Positions 17,764 to 24,392 of a DNA stretch of 32,493 nucleotides are shown here, in pieces. The notes beneath the pieces are model-generated. The model searched no databases. It saw only the letters and a program-made list of their open reading frames with translations, and was not told the DNA's origin. Both the position numbers and the translations under genes were made by a program. Within the stretch, counting starts at the first letter, position 1. Each line of letters starts with the position of its first letter. Source of the stretch: Pseudomonadota bacterium (GTDB lineage: Bacteria; Pseudomonadota; Alphaproteobacteria; SMXQ01); the NCBI GenBank assembly GCA_022566265.1, contig JADFJG010000030.1:1-32493 (forward strand), read 5' to 3'.

Positions 17764-18046
17764 TTATTTTTTCATCGGCCCGCCGGTGGCTTGCATCGCC
17801 ACCTGATCCCCGGTGATGATGAACACCACCGTTCCGTCGGACGCCCTATAGGTCCATTGCTCGATCGGACCGAGTTTGCCGATGTCGTCCGGCCGGCCCA
17901 GGATCTCCTCCAGCCGGGCCTTTTCGGTGACCCCCTCGGCCTTCTTCAGGATGTCGGCCTTGGACGGCTCGCCACAGGCGGCGACGGCGGAATATGGCCG
18001 AGGCCAGCACCAGCGCCGTCAGCAATGAGCGGGCGAAATTCATCAT
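17764..18046 (-). pseudogene. Small lipoprotein gene with a single-base frameshift
   Basis: Translation starts well (GAGGAG ribosome site, MMNFARSLLTALVLASAIF) and then runs into Arg-rich nonsense. Moving to the neighbouring frame at about 17990 gives AVAACGEPSKADILKKAEG, and the frame stays open to a TAA at 17764-17766, ending in MKK. Joined, the two parts make about 93 aa with a lipoprotein signal peptide and lipobox VAAC, followed by a small acidic/basic domain (ILGRPDDIGKLGPIEQWTY). The segment is 283 bp long, one base more than a multiple of three. Either the gene is broken or one base is a sequencing error. The product would be an outer-membrane or periplasmic lipoprotein of unknown role. 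Confidence 0.78.
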
Positions 18047-18114
18047 GCTTTCTCCTCACCGTCTCGTCAGGCGTTCCCCCTGATGACCCCATCGGAGGGT
18101 GGCGCGACGTCCGG

Positions 18115-18687
18115 TTATGCCGCGCCGGTGTCCGGCTTGTTCTCGGCGAACGCCGGGAAGAGGTTCACATAGCCGAGCTTCACCCGTCGCTCCGCCCTTT
18201 CCTTGGCGATCTCGGGGCCGAGGGGCACGAAGCCGTAACCCTGGACCACCCGGCACATGAAATTCATCCGCGCGGTCACGCAGATCGTGTCATGCAACGC
18301 CTTCTCGTCCCAACCGGCGGCGAACACCGCGTCGGCGTCTTCCTGGCTGACGGCGCTTGGCGTCAGGGTGAGCTTCCTGGCGAAGGCGAGGAGCGGCTTG
18401 AACTTCTCGGCGATGGGCGCGCCCTCGAGGTCGTCGAGCAGCCTGTCGATCAGGCCTTCCTCGATGCCCCAGGCGTAAGCCGCCGCGGCATGGGCGACGT
18501 AGGCGTAGCGGCACTCGGCGACGCCGACCACATAGGCGGCGATCATCTCGCGTTCTCCCGGCGTCAAGGGCGACGGCCCGTTCATCAACGCCTGGCTCGC
18601 CTCGGCCCACGGTTTGTAGATCTCGGGATGTTTCAGGAACACATCGCCTGGACCGGAATCATCGGCATAGGATTCGAAGAACGGCAT
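18115..18687 (-). CDS. AhpD/carboxymuconolactone decarboxylase-family protein
   Basis: A protein of 190 aa from the AhpD-like 'peroxidase-related' group. The core helix pair is visible: LTPGEREMIAAYVVGVAECRYAYVAH, quoted here in parts as LTPGEREMIAAY and AECRYAYVAH. E46, C59 and H66 fit the family motif, but the resolving Cys expected three residues after C59 is Ala62 (CRYA instead of CxxC). Disulfide peroxidase-type chemistry would thus be altered or lost. A GGGGGAGA ribosome site immediately precedes the ATG. It lies upstream of the frameshifted lipoprotein gene on the same strand with a 68-bp gap. Confidence 0.82.
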   Translation of the reverse strand: MPFFESYADDSGPGDVFLKHPEIYKPWAEASQALMNGPSPLTPGEREMIAAYVVGVAECRYAYVAHAAAAYAWGIEEGLIDRLLDDLEGAPIAEKFKPLLAFARKLTLTPSAVSQEDADAVFAAGWDEKALHDTICVTARMNFMCRVVQGYGFVPLGPEIAKERAERRVKLGYVNLFPAFAENKPDTGAA

Positions 18688-18919
18688 GGTCTCCCCCTTG
18701 TCTCGTCGGCAGGACTTTCAAATGCGATCATAACAGACGATGGTGGGGGTCCATGGATTTGCGCCATGGATTTGCGAAAGCCCATGAAGCGCGAAACTCC
18801 GCCTGTCTTCGAGCCGGTGGGGCTTTCGATAAGGGGCGACACTCAAAGAAAAAGGCGCCAATTTCCCGGAGCCTTAATCGAAACGGCGTCTCGAACCGGG
18901 ACGCAGCCGGATAATCGGA

Positions 18920-19339
18920 TTATTTGGCCTTGATCATCATGGGCTTGCCCGTTTCGCCAACCTGAAAAACCACGATCTTGGTGGGTGCGCTGGTACTTAC
19001 GTTCCTGGCCCGCATAACCATGCCCGGGGCCTCCGGGTACAATTCGCCTGCCTTGACCGTATGCACCCCTTTCTCCGTCTCGACCGTGAGCTCGCCTTCC
19101 AGCACATAGACAAAGACATCGGCGGGATGGAAATGCTTCCCTCCGACGAAACCCGCCGGGAACGAGAAGTGCTTTACGATGACGGTCTTACTAGCATCGC
19201 TATTCAAAGCGCCCTTATAAAGCGACTTCGACACTGCCTTGGGCTTGTACTCCTGGGCCTGGACATCCAGGCTGAACGCCGCGCCGAGCGACAATACGCC
19301 TACTAGCGCAAGAGCGAGTCCGAGTTTGGTCATTTCCAT
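18920..19339 (-). CDS. Secreted single-domain cupin
   Basis: A protein of 139 aa with a Sec signal peptide (LGLALALVGVLSLGAAF, probable cleavage near VQAQ-EYKP) and one cupin fold. Motif 1 is GGKHFHPADVFVYVLEGE, with two metal-type His but Val where the usual Glu sits two residues before the Tyr-Val-Leu. Motif 2 is in GELYPEAPGMVMRARN. The usual metal set is therefore incomplete. I start at the ATG at 19339, which has a GGGGAAGGA ribosome site; a longer open frame to 19453 adds 38 residues that do not resemble a signal peptide. It is divergent from the selenoprotein gene, sharing a 238-bp upstream region. The ligand or reaction is unknown. Confidence 0.85.
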   Translation of the reverse strand: MEMTKLGLALALVGVLSLGAAFSLDVQAQEYKPKAVSKSLYKGALNSDASKTVIVKHFSFPAGFVGGKHFHPADVFVYVLEGELTVETEKGVHTVKAGELYPEAPGMVMRARNVSTSAPTKIVVFQVGETGKPMMIKAK

Positions 19340-19577
19340 GATGTCCTTCCCCCTCCACCGTGGGATTCGAAGATTTTTATGTTGAACACGGAGTGCCCAG
19401 ATGCTCCCCTCCATGCATCGACGAAAGTAGCAGAAAATAGCATTCCCCCACAAGTCGGCCCTAAGCCGATGTCCGTAACACGTGATATGCCCGCCGCTTG
19501 AAGGGCAGGCGCCCCTCTGCTAGCTTTTCCGGCGGGTGCCGCAACGGTGCGTCGCCATAGGGTTGGGATGATCGTCG

Positions 19578-20252
19578 ATGACGGATAAACTGCCGGAACG
19601 GATCGCCAGGCGGATCGCCTCGATAAGCGACGAGGAGCTGGAATTCAGGGGCCGGACCCGGGGAGGGATGCGCCAGAGCTGGCTCGAGCGCATCGAGCGC
19701 GACAAGGACTCGCCCCGGATCGGCGACCAGGCGCCGGAGTTCGAGCTCGAGCTCCTGAGCCCGGCGGGGATGCGCACCGGCGAAACCCTCAAGCTGTCGG
19801 CGCTGCGCGGCAGGCCGGTGGGGCTGATCTTCGGCTCCTTCACCTGACCGCCCTTCCGCCGCGAGGCCGTGCGCCTCGATGAACTGGCCAAACGGACCGG
19901 CGACAGGGCGCATTTCCTCTGCGTCTACATCAAGGAAGCCCATCCGACGGACGGCTCCCAGGCGCCCTCCAATGTCGACGACGGCATCCTCTACGCCCAG
20001 CCGACGACCGACGACGAACGCGCCGAGATCGCTGCCGCCTGCATGCTGCGCTTCAACTTCTCCTTCCCGATGGTGCTCGACGACATGACCAACGAGGTCG
20101 AAGCCAATTACGTGGCCATGCCGGAGCGGCTCTACGTCTTGGATGCCGCCGGGCGGGTGAGGTGGAAATGCGGCCTCGGCCCCCATTATTTCGACCCCGA
20201 CGGTTTCGAGCAGGCGATCGAGGCCGCGACCGGGGGCCAAGGCGGCGTATGA
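19578..20252 (+). CDS. Iodothyronine-deiodinase-like selenoprotein (Sec at codon 90)
   Basis: Read through the in-frame TGA at 19845-19847, this is one 224-aa protein of thioredoxin-like fold. Around the TGA it reads IFGSFT-U-PPFRRE, matching the deiodinase active-site pattern FGSxTUPPF. Further family blocks follow in order: VYIKEAHPTDG (deiodinase YIxEAHxSDG) and MPERLYVLDAAGRVRWKCGLGPHYF. The N-terminal 45 residues are a charged helical extension. There is no signal peptide or membrane anchor, so it should be cytoplasmic. A SECIS-like hairpin lies just past the TGA and an intrinsic terminator just past the TGA stop at 20250-20252. Bacterial members have no proven iodothyronine substrate; reductive dehalogenation or a peroxiredoxin-like thiol reaction is inferred. 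Automated gene calling would split or truncate it. Confidence 0.9.
19845..19878 (+). promoter_or_regulatory. Bacterial SECIS-like hairpin for Sec insertion at the TGA
   Basis: The UGA at 19845-19847 is followed by a perfect 6-bp stem, CGAGGC (19862-19867) with GCCTCG (19873-19878), closing a 5-nt CGTGC loop that contains the G-U expected for SelB binding. The loop G is 22 nt beyond the UGA, inside the usual bacterial window. The truncated second copy of the gene has an AT insertion exactly in this stem. SelB, SelC and SelD are not in the window. Confidence 0.75.
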
Positions 20253-20256
20253 TTCC

Positions 20257-20290
20257 GGCGAGCCCATGACTGGGCTCGCCTCTTGTTTCC
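20257..20290 (+). terminator. Intrinsic terminator after the selenoprotein gene
   Basis: GGCGAGCCCA (20257-20266) pairs perfectly with TGGGCTCGCC (20271-20280) around a TGAC loop, followed by TCTTGTTTCC. It lies four bases after the stop codon, supporting read-through translation to 20252 as the real gene end. Confidence 0.75.
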
Positions 20291-20360
20291 TCAAGCGCCG
20301 GGCGCGGGCGTCCGCCCGCTTGGCTTTCCTCGCTTCGCTGCGGGCGCGCATTCGCGCTTG

Positions 20361-20396
20361 CCAGCGAGCCGATGAAGGTCTTCATCGGCTCGCTGG
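20361..20396. repeat. Perfect 36-bp palindrome between convergent genes
   Basis: CCAGCGAGCCGATGAAG (20361-20377) and its exact reverse complement (20380-20396) are separated by two bases. It lies between the selenoprotein gene and the convergent phnE. It may act as a bidirectional terminator, although no T-run follows on either strand, or may be a protein-binding site. Confidence 0.7.
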
Positions 20397-20489
20397 TATG
20401 AGAGGCCTTGCGGCCATGGGGGTCCCCATTCGGCTCGCGGAAGTTTCATCAGGGAACGGATGTTTTGGCCGCTGAGGCGTTGGCGCGGG

Positions 20490-21347
20490 TCAAATGATTT
20501 TCGCCCGCAGGAGCGCTCCCAGGTAGTCGGTGATCACCACCAAGAGGATGATCACGATGAGGACGACCGCGGTTTCCCGGTAGTCGAACAGCCGTATGCT
20601 GGAAATCAGGTGAAAGCCGACGCCGCCCGCGCCCACCAGCCCGAGGACCGTTGCGGCGCGGATGCTGACCTCGAATCGATACATGTTATAGGTGACGAAA
20701 TGGGGGATCACCTGCGGAATGATCGCAAAGGCGATGATCTGCAGCCAGCTGGCGCCGGTGGCCTCCAGGGCTTCCATGGGACCCGGATCGATGGTTTCGA
20801 TGGCCTCGGCATAGAACTTACCCAGCATACCGGCGTTGTGGAGGGCGAGGGCTAGGATGCCGGGAAACGGACCCAGGCCGACAGCGGAGACGAAAATCAG
20901 CGCGAACACCAGTTCCGACACGCCGCGCAGGGAATTCAGGATAAACCGCGCGCTTGCGTACACGATCACATGGGGGGAGATGTTGCGGGCCGCCATCAGC
21001 CCCAGCGGTATCCCCAGGAGGATGCCGAGAAACGTCCCCCAGATGGCGATCTCTACGGTTTCGAGCGTCGGCTCCAGGATCACCCGGGTATATCCCCAAT
21101 CCGGGGGGTACATCCGGGAAACATAATCGGCGATGGCCGGGATGCCCCGGACGAGCTCGGCGATGCTGACGTTGGTGTGCAGCGCCGTAATATAGAGAAC
21201 GGCGACAGTGACCGCGATAATGCCGATTTGTATCGCAAAACGACGGTACTTCTGCGCCGGCGTCATCGCCGAATCCAACAGGGTCTCGAGGCGGGCCCGG
21301 TAATCCAGGTCGCTGGCCCGGTGCGCGGCGGCGCTCTTTTCATTCAT
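20490..21347 (-). CDS. phnE: Phosphonate-type ABC transporter permease PhnE
   Basis: A 285-aa inner-membrane permease with about six helices. The N-terminal cytoplasmic segment (about 1-35) is followed by a first helix at about 40-58 and the conserved PPDWGYTRVILEPTLETVEIAIWG block. The permease ATPase-contact loop is in ALEATGASWLQIIAFAIIPQ. The C-terminal AATVLGLVGAGGVGFHL is typical of PhnE. It overlaps the phnC stop by 8 bp (21340-21347), so the two are translationally coupled. The substrate class (phosphonate, phosphite or a related oxyanion) cannot be told from the permease. No C-P lyase genes are nearby. Confidence 0.92.
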   Translation of the reverse strand: MNEKSAAAHRASDLDYRARLETLLDSAMTPAQKYRRFAIQIGIIAVTVAVLYITALHTNVSIAELVRGIPAIADYVSRMYPPDWGYTRVILEPTLETVEIAIWGTFLGILLGIPLGLMAARNISPHVIVYASARFILNSLRGVSELVFALIFVSAVGLGPFPGILALALHNAGMLGKFYAEAIETIDPGPMEALEATGASWLQIIAFAIIPQVIPHFVTYNMYRFEVSIRAATVLGLVGAGGVGFHLISSIRLFDYRETAVVLIVIILLVVITDYLGALLRAKII

Positions 21348-22116
21348 CGTAGGTGTCCTCGGGCCTACCGCCGTAGATGCTTGACAGAATGTCGTCCGTC
21401 AGACTGGAAACGTCACCGTCGAATGTGATCACGCCGCCGGCCAGTCCAATGATCCGGCGGCCGAATTCGCGGGCGTAATTCACTTGGTGGATGTTGAGGA
21501 GAACGGTTATCCCCATTTCTTCGTTGATTTTCTGCAAGTAGCTCAGAACCGTGCGCGCGATCGTCGGATCGAGGCTGGCCACGGGCTCATCGGCGAGAAG
21601 CAGTATGGGCCTCTGGTTGAGGGCGCGGGCGATGGCAACCCGCTGTTGCTCGCCGCCCGACAGGGTGTCGGTGCGCTGAAACGCCTTGTGCGCCATGTCC
21701 ACGCGATCGAGGCACTCCAGCGCCCGCAGCTTCTCCTCGCGGCTGAACATTTGACAGACCGCGGGCAGCGTCGCCTTGTATCCGAGAACCCCGGTGAGAA
21801 CGTTTTTGAGAACCGGAAGCCGTTTCACCAGGTTGAACTGCTGAAAAATCATGCCGATGCTGCGGCGGTGGAGGCGCAGGGCCCTCTTGTTCTCGGTCAC
21901 CAGGCTTCCGTTGAAGCGGACTTCGCCCGCCGTCGGCGTGACCAGCCGGTTGATGCACCGCATGAGCGTCGATTTGCCGGCGCCGCTGCGGCCCAGGATG
22001 ACGGTGAACTCGCCCGGGTACGCGGTCAGATGCACGTCATGGAGGGCGACGGTCGAGCCGTACTCCTTCCTGAGCCCCTTGATCTCCAAAATGGGTGCCT
22101 GGCCGGACTGGGTCAA
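21340..22116 (-). CDS. phnC: Phosphonate-type ABC transporter ATPase PhnC
   Basis: A protein of 258 aa with Walker [10 protein letters not shown], the Q-loop region [19 protein letters not shown] (a PhnC hallmark), signature LSGGEQQR, Walker [15 protein letters not shown] and switch His in LNIHQVNYA. The length and the VLTGVLGYK segment fit the PhnC subfamily rather than other importers. The start is TTG at 22116 with GGGAG about 9 nt upstream. It is the middle gene of phnDCE. A strong hairpin lies in the 122-bp gap after phnD, which may limit expression of phnC and phnE relative to the binding protein. Confidence 0.93.
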   Translation of the reverse strand: MTQSGQAPILEIKGLRKEYGSTVALHDVHLTAYPGEFTVILGRSGAGKSTLMRCINRLVTPTAGEVRFNGSLVTENKRALRLHRRSIGMIFQQFNLVKRLPVLKNVLTGVLGYKATLPAVCQMFSREEKLRALECLDRVDMAHKAFQRTDTLSGGEQQRVAIARALNQRPILLLADEPVASLDPTIARTVLSYLQKINEEMGITVLLNIHQVNYAREFGRRIIGLAGGVITFDGDVSSLTDDILSSIYGGRPEDTYDE

Positions 22117-22155
22117 AGCGCGTTACTCCCTGTGGAGATGTGCCCGGCGCACATA

Positions 22156-22201
22156 ACTCCCCCAGCCGACCGCTCGCTGGGGAGCGGTCGGCTGGGGGAG
22201 T
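22156..22201 (-). promoter_or_regulatory. Perfect 20-bp-arm hairpin between phnD and phnC
   Basis: Bases 22156-22175 and 22182-22201 are exact reverse complements with a 6-base loop, giving a very stable RNA stem. It lies just downstream of phnD within the operon and has no T-run after it on the minus strand. Such intercistronic stems commonly protect the upstream mRNA from 3' decay or terminate partially, which yields excess binding protein. The structure is visible; the effect is inferred. Confidence 0.75.
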
Positions 22202-22238
22202 CTCGGTCGATCTCAGCGAGAAGGCGGGAAGCTAATCC

Positions 22239-23159
22239 TCAGCCGCCCTTCTTCTTGGCCGTCTTGAGCCGTTCCTTGAGGGCGATCAATTTGCGGACGA
22301 TGTTGTAATCGCTGTCCTTCGCAGGGTCCATGCCGGTCACCACCCCCAATTTGCCGAACCTGATGCCGCCCAACGAAAGCAGGGCCTTCTTCAGCTTGGC
22401 CTGCAGGTCCTTGGGCAGGTTGGTGCGGACCACGAACGGCGAACCGGGAATCGGGTCCGAGGTGAACACCACCTTGACATCGGACTTCTTCAACGTGCCG
22501 CTGTCGAGGGCAAGATCGTAAACCTCGTCGGCGATCGCCGCGGCATCGACCTTGCCCTCCTTGACCGCGATCAGCGACGCCTGGTGGGTGCCCGAGTAGT
22601 AAAGCGATTTGAAATCCTTCTCGGGATCAATGCCGTTCTTGTCGAACACGTAGCGCGGCACGAAGTTGCCCGACGTCGACGCGGGGTCGACGAAGGCGAA
22701 CGTCTTGCCCTTGAGGTCCTGGAGATTGTTGATGGCGCTGTCCGGGTGCGCGATGATCAGTCCCCTGTAAGACGACTTCCCGGTCTTCTTCATGATGCCC
22801 CGGGCCACCGCCTCGATCTCGGCCCCAACCTTGTCCTTCGCCAGGACGTAAGAGGCCGGGCCGAGGAACGCGATTTCCAGCTTGTTCGATTTCAGGGCCT
22901 CGATCACGGCGCTGTAGTCCATGGCGACGTAAGGCTTCACCTTCATCCCCAGCGCTTTCTCCAACGCCGCGACGAACGGCGCGGAATTCTTGAGCAGCTT
23001 TTGCGCGTCCTCGGACGGGATCAGGCCGAAGCGGATCGGCTTTTCTTCCGTGCCGAAGCGGATCGGCTTTTCTTCCGCCCAGGCCGAACCCATGGGGCCG
23101 ACGGCCAGCAGGCCCGTGGCAAGGGCCAAGGGTAGCCACAGAAATAAACGGCGTTTCAT
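22239..23159 (-). CDS. phnD: Phosphonate-type ABC transporter periplasmic binding protein PhnD
   Basis: A 306-aa protein with a Sec signal peptide (MKRRLFLWLPLALATGLLAV, cleavage near AWA-EEK). The mature part has PhnD-family blocks: FGLIPSEDAQKLLKN, MDYSAVIEALKSNKLEIAFL, GPASYVLA, DPASTSGNFVPRY and SGTHQASLIAVKEGKVDAAA. The start is ATG at 23159 with GGGGAGG 5 nt upstream. It is the first gene of phnDCE. The mature N-terminus has a 9-residue tandem duplication (EEKPIRFGT then EEKPIRFGL) that adds an extra copy of the first beta strand. The ligand is an oxyanion of the phosphonate/phosphite class by family; the exact one is unknown. The 3' fragment of the deiodinase gene begins 139 bp upstream. 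Confidence 0.92.
   Translation of the reverse strand: MKRRLFLWLPLALATGLLAVGPMGSAWAEEKPIRFGTEEKPIRFGLIPSEDAQKLLKNSAPFVAALEKALGMKVKPYVAMDYSAVIEALKSNKLEIAFLGPASYVLAKDKVGAEIEAVARGIMKKTGKSSYRGLIIAHPDSAINNLQDLKGKTFAFVDPASTSGNFVPRYVFDKNGIDPEKDFKSLYYSGTHQASLIAVKEGKVDAAAIADEVYDLALDSGTLKKSDVKVVFTSDPIPGSPFVVRTNLPKDLQAKLKKALLSLGGIRFGKLGVVTGMDPAKDSDYNIVRKLIALKERLKTAKKKGG
23025..23078 (-). repeat. 27-bp in-frame tandem duplication in phnD
   Basis: Units 23025-23051 and 23052-23078 are identical except for the last base. They duplicate nine codons at the start of mature PhnD. The near-identity indicates a recent slippage event. Confidence 0.9.
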
Positions 23160-23297
23160 AGTATCCTCCCCTGTTGTTGAGGCGTGCACAAACGCATTCC
23201 TCCTCCGATCCCTTGTTCGCCGGGACCACAACGGGAACAACTCTATCCCGGTTCGGCCCGTGTGGAAAGCCGTATTCCTCGGGCCGTCCGCGATTCC

Positions 23298-23702
23298 CGC
23301 CTTCCGCCGCGAGATGCCGTGCGCCTCGATGAACTGGCCAAACGGACCGGCGACAAGGCCCATTTCCTCTGCGTCTACATCAAGGAAGCCCATCCGACGG
23401 ACGGCTCCCAGGCGCCTTCCAATGTCGACGACGGCATCCTCTACGCCCAGCCGACGACCGACGACGAGCGCGCCGAGATCGCCGCCGCCTGTATGCTGCG
23501 CTTCAACTTCTCCTTCCCGATGGTGCTCGACAACATGACCAACGAGGTCGAAGCCAAGTACATGGCCATGCCGGAGCGGCTCTACGTCTTGGATGCCGGC
23601 GGACGGGTGAGGTGGAAATGCGGCCTCGGCCCCCATTATTTCGACCCGGGCGGTTTCGAGCAGGCGATCGAGGCCGCGACCGGGGGCCAGGGCGGCGCTT
23701 GA
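23298..23702 (+). pseudogene. 5'-truncated second copy of the deiodinase-like selenoprotein gene
   Basis: From just after the position of the Sec codon to the stop, this matches 19849-20252 at roughly 95% identity by eye. Everything upstream, including the TGA and the whole N-terminal half, is missing. One base is lost near 23300 and an AT is inserted at 23314-23315, which destroys the SECIS-like stem. The downstream part keeps an open frame (AHFLCVYIKEAHPTDG) with a few amino acid changes. A protein from here would lack half of the thioredoxin-like fold, so I call it a remnant. It lies beyond phnDCE in the same orientation as the intact gene and so forms a direct repeat around the operon. 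Confidence 0.85.
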
Positions 23703-23817
23703 GAGGCCGGCGGCGCTTGACGACGGGGGGCTTCCAAGATACCCATAGCCGCCCGATGTCAAAGGCCGGGGCATGGCAGCCGACGGCTGGCGGCGGTTGA
23801 GTTCGGAGAAGGCGGCG

Positions 23818-24111
23818 ATGGATGCGCGGATCTACAAGCCGGTGAGGGCCGCGACCCAGCAAGGCAGGACCGGGGCCGGCAAATGGGTGCTCGAGTTCGC
23901 GCCCGCCGGCCCTAAGGAACGCGATCCCTTGATGGGCTGGACCGGCTCGGCCGACACCTTGGGCCAGGTGCGGATGACGTTCGATACCAAGGAGGACGCC
24001 GTGGCCTATGCCGAACGCCGGGGCTATCGCTATTCCGTCCGCGACCCCGAGGTGCAAAAGACCCGGATCAAGAGCTATGCCGATAATTTCCGCTACGCCA
24101 AGGTGCGCTGA
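23818..24111 (+). CDS. NADH dehydrogenase accessory subunit, NDUFS4-like
   Basis: A protein of 97 aa matching the 'ETC complex I subunit conserved region' family, the bacterial form of the 18-kDa NDUFS4 accessory subunit. Diagnostic blocks are MDARIYKPVRAATQQGR, WVLEFAPAGP, PLMGWTGSADT and FDTKEDAVAYAERRGY. It binds complex I on the cytoplasmic side near the NADH-oxidising module and stabilises it. The ATG at 23818 has GGAGAAGG upstream and gives the usual family start; an ATG at 23773 would add 15 atypical residues. As usual in Alphaproteobacteria it stands apart from the nuo operon. Confidence 0.93.
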   Translation: MDARIYKPVRAATQQGRTGAGKWVLEFAPAGPKERDPLMGWTGSADTLGQVRMTFDTKEDAVAYAERRGYRYSVRDPEVQKTRIKSYADNFRYAKVR

Positions 24112-24170
24112 TTCCATGGCTGGCATCGAGACCGATTGGGGCCGGGGAGGCGGTGTGCTAACCTTCCCTG

Positions 24171-24250
24171 GCGAACAGCGCCCCCAGGCGAACGGCGCCC
24201 CCAGGCGAACGGCGCCCCCAGGCGAACGGCGCCCCCAGGCGAACGGCGCC
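24171..24250. repeat. 17-bp tandem repeat upstream of tRNA-Arg
   Basis: GCGAACGGCGCCCCCAG is repeated head to tail: a first copy with one change (24171-24187), three identical copies to 24238, and a partial fifth. There are no unique spacers. The array ends 12 bp before the tRNA. It may overlap the tRNA promoter region. Confidence 0.9.
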
Positions 24251-24262
24251 AACGTGGTGCAT

Positions 24263-24339
24263 GCGCCCTTAGCTCAGTTGGATAGAGCAGCGGCCTTCTA
24301 AGCCGCAGGTCGGAGGTTCGAATCCTCCAGGGCGCGCCA
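24263..24339 (+). tRNA. tRNA-Arg(TCT)
   Basis: A complete 77-nt cloverleaf: acceptor GCGCCCT/AGGGCGC, D-arm AGCTCAGTTGGATAGAGC, anticodon arm GCGGC-CTTCTAA-GCCGC with anticodon TCT at 24297-24299, T-arm GGAGGTTCGAATCCTCC, discriminator G and encoded CCA at the end. It reads AGA codons. Such tRNAs are frequent integration targets, but no integrase lies beside it. Confidence 0.97.
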
Positions 24340-24392
24340 CCTTGGGTGGCTTGGCGGCGCAAGGGCGAGCCCCGGCCCGGGGCCGGCCGGGA

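Noticed and set aside
17791-18933. A 380-codon plus-strand frame over the lipoprotein and AhpD-like genes
   Set aside because: It is the shadow of clear minus-strand genes, has no ribosome site and shows no recognisable domain.
23184-23702. A 172-aa intact protein in place of the truncated deiodinase copy
   Set aside because: The first 47 or so residues have no similarity to the family, the Sec site and half the fold are missing, and two indels lie at the junction.
22239-23774. A 511-residue PhnD with a long N-terminal extension
   Set aside because: The extension is antisense to the deiodinase remnant. The signal peptide and GGGGAGG ribosome site place the start at 23159.
24171-24250. CRISPR array
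   Set aside because: The units are contiguous 17-mers with no spacers, and no cas genes are nearby.
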